DNA of 64,000 nucleotides from Asterias amurensis (taxonomy: Eukaryota; Echinodermata; Asteroidea; Forcipulatida; Asteriidae), in assembly GCF_032118995.1 (NCBI RefSeq), contig NC_092666.1, forward strand, positions 3,856,001-3,920,000. The letters run 5' to 3'. The stretch's first letter is position 1. Each line of letters begins with the position of its first letter. Made by a program: the position numbers and the translations under genes. Positions 23,253-36,300 of the stretch are shown here, one piece after another. The notes under the pieces are model-generated. The model made no database searches and was not told where the DNA came from. It was given only the letters and a program-made list of their open reading frames with translations.

Positions 23253-23420
23253 GATTTCACGAAACGCTAGGATTAATCCTATCTCGCGTTAGGACGAGCA
23301 ACCCTCCCTTACTTAGGATGGGTTCAACTCGTCCTAACGTATTGGATGGCAGAACTGAACTCGTCCTAATTCCTAAGATTAATCCTAAGTTAGGAAGAGT
23401 TTGGTGAAATCGACGGCAGG
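23253..23420. mobile_element. Palindromic MITE, gatttcacgaaacgctagga ends
   Basis: Left gccgatttcacgaaacgcta, right aagagtttggtgaaatcgac; inside, ggattaatcct and its complement, and cgtcctaac words. Other copies: 56820-56980 and 58756-58925. Confidence 0.88.
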
Positions 23421-24044
23421 TCTATAGCCGGGGAAAAGGAATGTTGAAACCGTCACGGGTTCCAAAAAAGATAATAATGCTAAGTCATTTGATTGACATT
23501 ATAAATGGCTATAAAGTTTTATGTAGCTTATTTTTGTCGTAACTAATTAAGCAGGTGGCAGTAGATTATTATGTCCAATCCCCTTCTGATATAGCGCCCT
23601 CTTTTGAAGCATCCTCCTAAAGCCATAAAAGTTTCCCTTTATTAGGGGACAGAGTGGACAGATTTCCCTGGTACACCGGTATGATCGTAACATGGAGTAT
23701 AGTACATGTAGGATGGCATCATTAGACAACAGGTTATGAATAATTCTCACTGACAAACTTATTATTTCAATTCAACTTTGGTTTCATTACAATAAAAAAA
23801 CGACAGTTCGTGTGATAATATTGGTACTTATTTATTTGTTAATGATGATGTAGCTGAAAAGCAAACTTGAAATAACACAGCAAAGTTTTCCCGTTCCTTC
23901 AAGACTAGCAGCTCCAGATCGACGAGGAAGGCGAATAACTGTGCAGAGAACAAAATTAATGTGGTCAACAAAAAGAAAGATTATCCGTTGTCGTTACTGG
24001 TGTAAAAAAAAAATTTGTCCCGAGGGATTCTGCCCCCTTAATTG

Positions 24045-24172
24045 TGTATCTGCAGGTGTTTTCATCGCCATGGGACTCCCCGAGACATGTGGGAGTGGGG
24101 ACTATACTTGGGTCTGCAGTCTTCAATATCCTCGTCATTATAGGCCTATTTATGCGGTTTATTTAATGGACA
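24045..24172 (+). pseudogene. Frameshifted exon of an SLC24/NCKX exchanger
   Basis: After a good acceptor (cccttaattgtgtatctgcag), GVFIAMG is encoded at 24055-24075. Then, one frame over, VGVGTILGSAVFNILVIIG at 24089-24145, the alpha-1 repeat signature of K+-dependent Na+/Ca2+ exchangers. In the family an acidic residue alone joins GVFIxxG to VGVGT; here 13 bases stand in its place, breaking frame, and a stop follows at the end. No neighbouring exchanger exon was seen within several kb. I read it as a dead exon copy; a sequencing or assembly error is possible. Confidence 0.75.
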
Positions 24173-24308
24173 GGTAAAAAAAACCTTAGGTACTGGACAC
24201 CTTTGACAATTTCTAAAGACCAATTCCCACTTGTTTTCCAAACATTATACGACATTAAAATAAACATCTGTGAAATTGCTGCTCAATTGGATATCAAATT
24301 TAAAAACT

Positions 24309-24385
24309 TTAATACATACCAGGTTTAGTTGTCATCATTATTCCATATTTTGATATCATTGATTGCGTGGTCGTTGGAACATTTG
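24309..24385 (-). CDS. Ig/FN3 gene exon 10: Thr-rich tail
   Basis: Phase 1 in. Reads ANVPTTTQSMISKYGIMMTT then KP. A gtatgt donor at 24319 would end it in phase 1; reading through gives GMY and a TAA at 24309-24311. No membrane segment or GPI-like tail was found further on, so I take this as the probable last exon, with moderate confidence. Confidence 0.65.
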
Positions 24386-27300
24386 CTGCAAAAATGTAGA
24401 CAGAAATCAGAGTTAATTGAGTTTCGTTTAAATTTTCGTAATTAGTTCCTGTATGGTCGTGTAGTCCTCTCCATTGATGGTAAACAAAGTGTGCCAAATG
24501 TTAGCAAATTAATTTAGCAAATTAATCATGTTAAAGGCACTTGACACTTTTGGTAGTTGTCAAAGACCAGTCTTCTCACTTGGTGTATCTCAATGATGCA
24601 CAAAATAACAAATCTGTGAAAATGTGAGCTCAATTGGTCGCCGAAGTTGCGAGATAATAATGGAAGAATAAAACACCCTTTTCACACGAAGTTGTGTGCT
24701 TTCAGATGCTTGATTTTGTGACCTCAAAATCTAATTTTGAGTCATCGAAATCGAATTCTTGGAAAAGTACTTCTTTCTCAAAAAATACTTCAGAGGGAGC
24801 CGTTTCTCACAATGTTTTATACCACCAACAGCTCCCCATTTTTTGTATACCAAGTAATTTTTTATGCTAACAACTATTTTGAGTATTAAAAGAAATTGTG
24901 ACCAAATTCAACAGTTTTTGTCTATCTGGCCATAGCCACTCCAGAGCTGTCTATATTGTCAAGTATCTACCAAGGTGAGTCTGGTGCATTTCAAACTTGT
25001 ATACAAACTTCAAAACAATGCATGAACTTCGTGAGGCTTAATTAAAACAAAAGGTAATCAGAATGGTGAAATTACACACTGTTTTCATTAATTTGATTTT
25101 GGGGGTTGAACAAAGAATTGACTAGAATTGAAATTTACCCGGTCAGTTTCCTTTGTGGTTTATATGATAACTGTTTTAATTACAAACATTTAAGACTTGA
25201 ATAATTCTATATGACATCAGCTGTGGGAATGTAAAAAGTAACTTTGTTGGAGAAAAAAAAAAAACATTGAGAAATGCAATCTGATAACAGCGTTTTATTT
25301 GGGGCGTCGTCTAAATGTATAATGGGGTCTAAAAGTTTCTTGGGACCTCTCTCATAACGGTAAATAAGATTTAAATAAAAACAAAGCCTTATCTTACCAG
25401 TAGTTGTGTAAAAGGTGAACATTGATACATCCCCATTTCCGTATTGGTTTCTTCCATAAATACTCAACTCATAGGTCGTGTTTGGCCTCAGGTCACGTAT
25501 GATGTAACTGTAAGATCTTTCGTCACCACGGACACGTACCACTTCTCTCAGAGGGGTGTAGTGTGAGAACACTATCCTCTTTGCCGTCCCTCTCATCTGC
25601 CAGGAAAGGAATTTTTTATCGCTCTTGTGTCTTTGGTTTGTACACAAATTATTAGAAAATGAGGGATTTTGGACACTAGGTGGCAGCAGACATATCAGGA
25701 TACAATTCACATGACGTCATCGCAGAATAACCTTGTAGGGGCCAGTCAATTGCTCATCCAATCTCTATTGCCAGATAGAGATCACTTGGGCCATCCAAGT
25801 GTGTAACAGAAGTTTGAATATTTTGGGGGAAAAAATCAATCGAGCATTTAAAAGAAGAAATAAAATAACCAAAAACAAAAGAACTTTAATAATTATTATG
25901 AAATGCAAACACTTGCCTCTATCCACCATCCTCTGAACATGATGACGTAAGCACTGATTGGTACCTTCTGATTGGACGAAGATGTTCCTGGTTGCCATGA
26001 CAATGTATAAGCGTGGCGTTTACGACCCATAGCTTGGCTTGTCACTGTTGGGGCTACAGGTCGACCTGCAACACAATATTAATGAAATAAGTCAAATTCT
26101 CTATGATATTTTTGTCATGGCGAAAATTAGTTCGTTCAAATTTTGAATCTTGTTTTCTAAATTAAGCCAATTGCAAATGTGAGACTTTTGGGGTCGATTG
26201 CAGGAGACTTACATCTATTTTTTTTGCAGTTGTGACTTGAAGAAGCTCAGAACTATGGCCCTTTTTGAATCCACGGCTTCGGCTTCAGGCTCCGTCCTCT
26301 CGTCTGAAGCCCTGAGCACGAATGCAAAGCACGTGCAATTGTCAAAACAACCGCGGGCCATACTAGCCTGACCCGAGTTGGAAGCCGCAGCCGTGGTTTC
26401 GAAAAGGGTATACGTAAACAAGGTATTTTGATCTTATGACTGCTGCCGCCTAGCGTTCCAAAGTCTCCCATTATTTATTTATTTATTTACTTCCTCAAAA
26501 CCTCCAAAAATGGAGAAGATAAAAAGATTAATGAAAATTACATCAAATACCCATTATAAGGGACATAATTAACACGTAAATAAAGAAACAGGTTAACCCC
26601 GACACTCTAGGACGACCCCAGACCATCTTTGAAGATTACATTGAAGGTCTTACCATGTAATTCAACAGTCGTTTGTGATGTGCCCATCATGTTTGACGCA
26701 ACACAAGAGTAGTTGCCATAGTCGGTGTCTGGCATCACTTTCACTAATACATAACTTGGAATACAAACAGGCAAACAGTTCCATCATTACTACAAATTCA
26801 AATTACTATTGGCAAACTTTCATTTTCTGTCAGTATATTATGGGCCAAGTTTTATAGAGTTGAATAAGCAGAAATGTTGTGCTTAACAATTTGTGCTTGG
26901 AATGCAAGTGACATGACACTTTTGGCTGTTAAACTTGTTCTGGTAAAGCATTGTTTTTGTCGTGCTTATTAGCTACTTTCTGTCTGTGCTCAAGCAGTAT
27001 GATATTGGGCCCAGGATCTTGGTCAGTCTTGACCATAAGGGTTGTTTAAAATAGGTCACTTGAGAACGCTGGGTGGCAGCAGAATTACCAGTCAAATTTC
27101 AATTGTTTACAAGCCAAATGACATAGGGCCTACAAATAACAATGGATCTACCTGGTAAGTCTGCTGCCACCTAGCGTCCAAAAAGTCCCCCATTAGTGTA
27201 TTAAAATAAAAGCAATGCGTAATTATTACTCGGCAGATTGCATCCCGTTGCGGAGAATTCCCCTGCCGTTATTTTGCAGTACCACCTTGTTCCTCTTCCA

Positions 27301-30300
27301 GACTATTTCGGCTTTTGGGACGGCTTTGACGTTACATCTTATTGTTACATAGTCATCTCGACCTGCCCTGATCGTGGGGGTTGGGGACACGACCACAGGT
27401 TTGTCTACAAAAGAATGAAAATTCAAGACGAACGTCACCGCTTGTTAATTTTTGTACGGGGTTAACTATAGAGATATGTATAATATTGTTATTAAGCTTA
27501 GTATCGTAATGGATTGGCCATCCTAGCCCAAATGTGACAATGAACATGTGACGCCCGCAATAAGCACAATTTGTACAAACCTAATGTCACAAAAGAGAAG
27601 CTAGTGAGATTTCAAAATATTATATCAGAGAGCAGAAAAACGTCAAATTCTATCATCAAGTATAGAGCTACTTATATAGATCCTCTTTAAGTAGCTCTAC
27701 GAAATTGGGCCCGTTATGTCATAAGATTCAAGGTCACTCGTGAGACGTGTACTAAATTCAAATCCTTGAGATACAAGTCTACAATTTCATAGACTATTGC
27801 TCTTTTATCAATGCTTATCCTGGTAATTAGCATTCACCATATGCAGGGTTTTCAGTCTCCCTTCACGATGGAGGCAATTAAAGGCAGTGGACACTATTGG
27901 TAATTACTCAAAATAATTATTAGCATAAAACCTTATACTTGATAACGAGTAATGGGGAGCCGTTGACATAGTATAAAACATTGTGGGAAACGGCTCCCTC
28001 TGAAGTGAAGTAGTTTTTAAGAAAGAAGTAATTTTCCACGAATTTGATTTCGAGACCTCAAGTTTAGAATTTGAGGTCTCGAAATCAAGCATGTGAAAGC
28101 ACACAACTTCGTGTGACAAGGGTGTTTTTTTTTTCTTTCATAGTTATCTCGCAACTCCGACGACCAATCGAGCTCACATTTTTACAGGTTTGTTATTTTA
28201 TGCATATGTTGAGATACAGCAAGTGGGAAGACTGGTCTTTGACATTTACCAATAATGTCCACTGGCTTTAAAGGCAGTGGACACTATTGGTAATTACTCA
28301 AAATAATTATTCGCATAAAACCTTTCTTGGTGACCAGTAATGTGGAGAGGCTGATGGTATAAAACATTGTGAGAAATGGCTCCCTCTGAAGTGCTGTAGT
28401 TTCCGAGAAAGAAGTAATTTTCCACGAATTTGATTTCGAGACCTCAGATTTAGAACTTGAGGTCTCGCACACAACTTCGTGTGACAAGGTTGTTTTTTTC
28501 TTTCATTATTATCTCGCAAGTTCGATGACCGATTGAACTCAAATTTCCACAGGTTAGTTATTTTATGCATATGTTGAGATACACCAACTGTGAAGGCTAG
28601 TCTTTGACAATTACCAATAGTGTCCACTGCCTTTAAATAAATGTGATATCACATTGTGTAAGCATAATTATTTTGTTGTGCTGAGTAGCTCTATGAAATT
28701 GGGCCCCGTTCTGCAATGTCAAGGTCACGCAGGAGACGTGTTCTTCTTTAAGATCATTGTGAAGTCTACATCTTCATCGACTTGGGTATTTCAAATGCGT
28801 CTTGGTCATTAGCATTCACCATATGCAAGGTTATCATCAGACCCTTGACGATGGGGGCAAAATGTGATATCACATCTGGATTATCTACGACTAGCAAAAC
28901 AGATCAATTTCTAATATATTGGCTCTACATTATACATCACAAGTTCGTTTTGCATGGATGCTTACGGGTGTATTAAAGGCACTGGACACATTTGGGAATA
29001 TTGTCAAAGACCAGTATTCTCACTTGGTGTATCCCAGCTTTATGTATACATTAACAGATCTGTTAAAATTTGGCTAAATATTGGTCATCGAAGTTGCAAG
29101 GAAATAAACAAAGGAAAAACACCATTGTTTCACAATAATGTGTTCTTTCAGATGCCTGAAAGAGGGGCTTCAGGTCTGAAGTGTTTTTCAGATTCAAATA
29201 TTTTAGTGAGAAATTACCTCTTTCTCAAAAACTACGTTACTTCAGAGGGAGCCGTTTCTCTCAATGTTTTATACTATCAACAGCTCTCAAATGCTAATTA
29301 CCAAGTTGTTTATGCTAACACCTATATTATTTTGGGTACCAAAGAATGTAGAAGCCTTTAAACAGAAAGTGTTATTCCATATAGTGTGTTGACCGTTGAT
29401 GGAGTTTGGCAGACAACCTGCTCTATAGAAACCTTTTATTCCAATTCCTACAAATGTTTGAATGAGATGTGCTTAATGATCTAATATTCGTTGCAGTGGG
29501 CACCGCAACACGCGCCTAACTGAACTGCACTGACAGATTAAAGCTGCAAATATTATTGTTACTTTTGTAAAAAAAAACAAAAAAAAAAAACAGCCACAAT
29601 CATTAGTACACATTTTTGTTACAAATACACAAAATGATACACAACATAATATTAAGTAACTCTGTGAAGATAATACCCGTTATCCAATATAGATGTAAAT
29701 CGTAGACATTGGTACAAACATTATGTTTGAATGTCCAATGTCCAATATCGAAGCAACATTGGTATTCAATGTAAAACCTATTTGAATCACCAATGTCCAA
29801 ATGAGATGTACAAGGTAAACATCCACTTTACAAACCTCTTTGCATGTTCAGTGTCCAATATCGAAAATTGACGTGTACAAACATATTTGAATGGCCGATG
29901 TCCAGTAACGAAAAAGCAACATTGATATTCGATGTAAAAACCCAAATGAATGTCCGACATCCAATACCACGCTAACTTTACTGCCATTTGCAGATCTTGT
30001 GTTCGACAAACTCAACAGTGATCGTTTAAAATTGATATATTTAAAATAATAACATTGAAATAACTACTACCAGTTGTTTTCAAATTGTTGTTCACAAAAT
30101 GGATACGAACAATAATTTCAGGCTACAGGTAAGCAGTGAGTTTATAAATCTTTCAAGGAGCTTGGCCGTGGTCCAAAACAAGTTTGAAGTGGATTTATCT
30201 AGATAACTAGCTGCTACTGCTTGTTCTTTACAAACAAACCCCTCAGTCCCAGCCATAAAGGTGTCATAAGACAGTGACGTATGGCAGTGTCATCCTAAGG

Positions 30301-33300
30301 GAGCATGAATACACGTCTCAACTCCGAGCAGCTACCATGATTTGCAAGTCTTCACTACCGTCCAGAGGCGTCAAAACCCCCGCACAGGGTGTCGCTACCG
30401 AGGTACGTGGCACGGTAAGATCTGTCGTAATGAGTGCTTTTCCCAACCCACCTGTCAGTCTTGGATATGAATATTATTTGTCAATGTCAAGATTAACAAA
30501 TGACGGATAAATGTTTTACATGGATCCAAGCGATTAAAAATAGATGCTCAGTGCTCCTCACCAATTTATCATACAGTATTAGCAAGCAACCTAAGGGAGG
30601 CAGTGCTTGACACAATTTCACAGAGAAATTTCTGGATCTGGATTTCTACATTTCTGGATCTGGATATGTTATACTCCGATAGAAACGGATACCCGAATCG
30701 CATCAGAGTTTTATTACCTGACCAATGACCTAGTGGAGATGTCTAAATAAAGTGTGCTTTAATTGCTGTCTTAAAGGCTTTATAATCTTTCAAATCTAGG
30801 ATATTGTGGGGGAGTCCATTCCAGTGTGGTATAGTCCCTGTGAAAAAAGTGTTGGCGTAAATTGTTGTCCTGGCTTGAAGTTGCATGAGTGAGAGTGGAT
30901 GGGTTCTTCTAGTTTGGCGTGTTGCTTGGTTTAATGAGGTGGGTTTCGAAACCCACCTCACAGGTTATATCGACGAGGTTGTGTAGGATGTGAAACATCA
31001 TAGAGAGCCTTGTAATTTGAGACGACACCCCTCAAGCTGGTGCCAGTTGAGTTTGGTAATCATTTCTGAGACACTATAGCCTCCCTTGAGTAGTTGTTGA
31101 AACATAGTCTCGCTGCGGCTCGCTGAATCATATTAAGTGTATGTTTTCCTTCTTGGGTTTTGGGGTACCATGCATTTAGTTATAACTCTGAAAAATAATG
31201 GCAATAACAACTTTTTGCTGGAAGCCTACAGCAGCTTTCGATAGTTTAAGCATTTTGAGAAATATTTCACTTCGAAGTAATGTGGTTATGCAAAAATATA
31301 CAAAATATACGAGAAGTGTTACTGGATCAGTAGGTGTTGTTATTGTTGTTGGTGGTGTTTTTATATATACATTTGGGTGTTAAAATTGACACCAGTGGTG
31401 TTGTCACATATAGATACCGCAGACTAAGAATCAGAGTAAACATATTAAAGTGTTTAAATAACACCAATACGATTTTGTTGTAGAAATTGTTGGTACTTGA
31501 TTATCCTTTGTCGGTATTGTGACAACACACATGGTGTCAATTTAACACCCCAATTTTTTTGCAGTGTAATCATCAGTATATATATATTAAATACAATTAA
31601 ATAGTCAACTACACGATTGCCCGATTCAAATCATGGTTATGGTTATGATTATGCAAAACTGTGCGGAATCGTTACGTCGTCTATAACAGTGTGGCCTAAA
31701 GCAAATTGTGACGTCATACTTACACTGAACCACAACCTCCACTGATAACTCTACGTCGCCAACCCCGTTTGAAGCCGTGCAGTTATACGTCCCAGCGTCT
31801 CCAGCACTTACGTTACGTAACGACACCGTATCGCCCCACAAACCCAGCCTCCCATTGGACGAATTGCCATCCACGCGCTCCCACGTGACATTGGGCTCTG
31901 GGGAGCCTGTTGCGTTGCAAAACAAAATGGCGTCCGATGTGGAGTTGAAGTAGCGCCGGTTTGGGTCTGATGGGATGAAATATGGAGACGAGCTTGGGTC
32001 GATGGTGAAGATATTCGGTAGACCTGAAGATAATAAAAATAGTTGTTTCTTATAATAGTGCGCATATCCGTCACTCAGTGACGCTCAAGGCGCTTGAACA
32101 TACAGTACTTTCCTGCAAGGAATGTGGGACTATGAGACCACGTAGCATCATGTAATGGTTAACAAAGTGCTGTGGCGCAATATGCTGCCAACCAAACTAG
32201 TAACACCTGGGGCGAACCCCTTCTCATTTCGACAAATGCACTGTTTTTTTGGTGTGGGTGTTATACTACACACGGGACTAACGGCCTTACGTCCCATCTG
32301 AAGGACGAATCAGCATGGTTAACCTACACTCTGCTGATCGGGACAGCCCCGAGTTTGAATACGGTTTGTTCTATACCGGAGATATACCCTCTAAATGTGC
32401 AAGATTGAAAAACACCAGTTTTAGTTGTCCCTCAAATGGCTCTTTAAAGACACTGGACACTATTGGTAATTGTCAAAGACCAGTCATCTCACTTGGTGTA
32501 TCTCAACATATGCACAAAATAACAAACCTGTGAAAATTTGAGCTCAATCGGTCATCGAACTTCCGAGATAATAATGAGAGAAAAAATACCCTTGTCACAC
32601 GAAGTTGTGTGCGTTTAGATGGTTGATTTCGAGACCTCAAGTTCTAAACTTGAGGTCTCGAGATCAAATTCGTGGAAAATTACTTCTCTCTCGAAAACTA
32701 TGGCACTTCAGAGGGAGCCATTTCTCACAATGTTTTATACCATCAACCTCTCCCCATTACTGGTCACCAAGAAAGGTTTTATGCTAATAACTATTTTGAG
32801 TGATTACCAATAGTGTCCACTGCCTTTAAAAAGAGTGGTAGTTATTTCACTCTTTTAGAGGGGTTTCACTCCACGACAGAAATGTGAAAAAAAATCACTC
32901 AAAAGAATGCAAACTTCAATAAAAAAAAAGTGGAAGACCACTCGAAAAAGATTTTCCCTGATATGGCTCTTCAAAGAGTGCCTTTTCACTCTTTTGCATT
33001 TAGAGAGTTAGAGAGTTAATAATTGAGTAATCGTGAACCTACGGGAGTTTCAAGCGCTCACTCGTCCGTCAACAAGACCTACATATGACAGCATTTTTTT
33101 CTTTCTAAAGAGAGATTGTCATTCATCTTTTAGTATCCGGGAATTTCATGAATTATTTGGGACTACCTTTGTAAAAGATTCAAAAGCTAGTCCGTATATC
33201 CTATGACGCCTTTAAAAAGTAATTATTTAACGAGCTCTAATAGAGAGGGACATTTTGTTTCGGCCAGGAGATTGCAATTTCGGGGGGGGGGGGGATATCG

Positions 33301-36300
33301 CAGAACATTGTTCCTCAAAGGGGGGGGGTGTGTTTCTGTTAATTACTTGCAACAGTATTTACGCAAAAAGTATGAATTAAAATTATTTGCCAGTCTCAAA
33401 AATTATCATAGAAAACGCCTAGCTATGTTCACAACATCAAAACAATACTCACAGACGTTTTCTGGAACGGTTATAAGACAGTTTATAAATCTGCATTTTA
33501 AAGACACTGGACACCTTAGGTAATTGTCAAAGACCACTTGGTGTATCTCAACATAATTTTATGCACAACAAAACAAACCTGCGAAAGTTTGAACACAATT
33601 GGTTGTCGAAGTTGCGAGATAATAACGGAAGAAGAAAAAACAGCCTTGTCACACAAAGTTGTGTGCTTTCAGATGCTTGATTTCGGGACCTCAAAATCTA
33701 ATTCTGAGGTCTCGAAATCAAATTCAAAGTTTTTAGTGGGAAATTACTTCTTTCTCAAAAACTACGTGTCTTCCGAGGGAGCCGTTTCTCATAATGTGTC
33801 AACAACTCTTCATTGCTTGTTACCAAGGAAGTTTTTATGCCATCAGTTATTTGTTTGTAATTACCATTAATGTTCAGTGCCTCAACAGATTTGTTCAAAG
33901 TCACTGGACAATATTGGTAATTACTGAAAACTAATTGCTAGCATAAAAACTTACTTGGTATAACAAGCAATGAAGAGTTGTTGGTAGTTACAACACTTTT
34001 TATTGGCTTCTTCTAATCCACTCTGACAAAGAGTATGACGTTAGTGCCACACTTCGCGACGGAGAAACTGGTTACCCTCCAAAAGTCCATCAAGTTTACA
34101 CTGTTGTGACTGGTGCCCAACCCATTTTTTGCTTAGCTTAGAAATGTGCTAAGCAGTTCGCAGTTTGTTCTGCTTATCAGCTTTATGAAATCGGATCCTC
34201 CCACTTACTTGGTACCTCCAGTCTGATGATCCTCTCGATGGTTGAGGTTCTAGATAGTACTTGGCACTTGTAATCACCGGCATCAGACTTGACGACTCCC
34301 TCAATACGGATACTAAAGGTAGAGTTTACTCTCTTCAGTTTGAAGCGTCTACCGCGTAGATATGATGTCTCCATATGACTCAATGCTATGAATACAACAA
34401 AACAGTAATGTTGAGTTATTAGGCCCTATCATAAGCCATTTTGAGATACCATAGCTGACACTATCATTATTTGGTTGTATAGGTAAATCTGTCTGTATAC
34501 ACCTTAAAGGCAGTGGACACTATTGGTAATTACTCAAAATAATTATTAGCATAAAACCTTATACTTGATAACGAGTAATGGGGGAGCCGTTGGTATAGTA
34601 TAAAACATTGTGAAAAACGGCTCCCTCTGAAGTAACGGTTTTTTTTAAGAGAGAAGGAATTTTCCACGAATTTGAGTTCGAGACCTCAGAATTAGATTAG
34701 ATTTTGAGGTCTCGAAATCAAGCATCCGAAAGCACACAACTTAGTGTGACAAGGTTTATTTTCTTCTTTCATTATTATCTCGAAACTTCGACGACGAATT
34801 GATTTCAATCTTTCACTGCTTCGTTATTTTGAGCATAATGTTGAGGAGATACACCGTCCAGTAGGCCTACTGGTAAAGTACTAAAACGCTTTATAGCTTT
34901 TAGAAATAAGGCCGAGGTGAGCATGACCATTGATCCAGTGGTACACCTGATCCAAATTGAAATGGAAACCTGGTAAACCATTAGGGGTCTATGTAGGTTA
35001 TGCCTATACACGAAATTGGGTCCACCCCAATTTATTTTCATATAAAGCTATGTAACAAAACAGTCTCTCAGATAAAAAATACTACGAGTTTTGGTAAATG
35101 CTTTAATACACAACCAAAGGGAATTAAATAAAACTGAACAATTCTCTCATCCCCAAATCATCTGTCACGCTATAATTCTCCGCATAATCGCCCAACTGTA
35201 CAGTTATAAACACCCTAGCCCTATATAGAACTCTTTCTCTGTACACAGGAACAGAGTCCTACGTATTGAGGCCCGTTTCTGGGGCGGAAAAATTTCACAG
35301 CTTCATAACTTAAATCTTACTTGCAACAAGCCATTAATTTCAACAGATTCACATTCCATGGCGGCATACAATTTTCTGCGGTGGGTTTTGGTCCTCATAT
35401 TTTCCTCACAAATCCGTCATTTTCGTGAAATAATGCAGCTTCCAACGCTAAAAAAATTCCCGTTTCGATCGTTTTCTCACAGTGTTGTCTGTTGTCGTGC
35501 GTACGCGATATACATTCGCGTGCAAGACGCATGATGCAAGCTTAGACGCATGAATTCTTGGTCACCGTATCTTGACTGCACAGCGTTAACAACACAATTC
35601 AAAATTTGCGCGTTGTGCGTCTTGCGTACACACGGCAGACTGTGAGAGTACGAACAAAAATTGGAATTCCTTAACGTTGGGAGCTGCATTTTTTCATGAA
35701 AATGACGGGTTTGTGAAGAATATATGACGATCAAAACCCACCGCAGAAAAACATATGCTGCCATTGAATATGAATCTGTTGAAATTGGTACTTTCTTGCA
35801 GGTAAGATTTGAGTTATGAAGCTGTGAAAGTTGTCCGCCCCAGAAATGTACCCTGATGTCCAGGACGTCACTGTAGTACAAAACGAAAGTGTGAGGCCGC
35901 CAGGGCTATAAACACCCAGTACCGGTGTGCGCACTAACCGTACGGTTCGCCACACGCAAACAGAGCCCGTAAAACGACTCTCACACCCCGGACCAAAACC
36001 TCGAGCGTCGAGCTCGAGGGACCGGTGTTCTGCACTGATTACAACCGGGCGCTCTCCGTGTCAAAACCTAATGAGTCGGAATACAGTGTTCTCGGTTGAC
36101 ACATTCTCTGAGGATTTTCCACTTTTTTTCATCTGCAGACCCAAAACTGCCATCGACTTTAAATATTTTTCTTGTTTATATAAAGATTCGAATGAGGTAA
36201 AAAACGGAGTCACCCTAGGACCCGATGCAACGTGAACATATTAAAATTATTGCAAAACCTAATGAGTCGAAATACAGTGTTCTCAATAGATTTATTCCCG

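Noticed and set aside
24000..24170. Minus-strand frame here as a further exon of the Ig/FN3 gene
   Set aside because: Phase does not fit exon 10, and the plus-strand match to the exchanger family explains the sequence better.
28954..29361. 135-codon plus-strand frame
   Set aside because: It lies wholly within a CAGTGG-family MITE copy that ends in TTAA.
35477..35881. 134-codon minus-strand frame
   Set aside because: Falls inside the arms and spacer of a foldback element.
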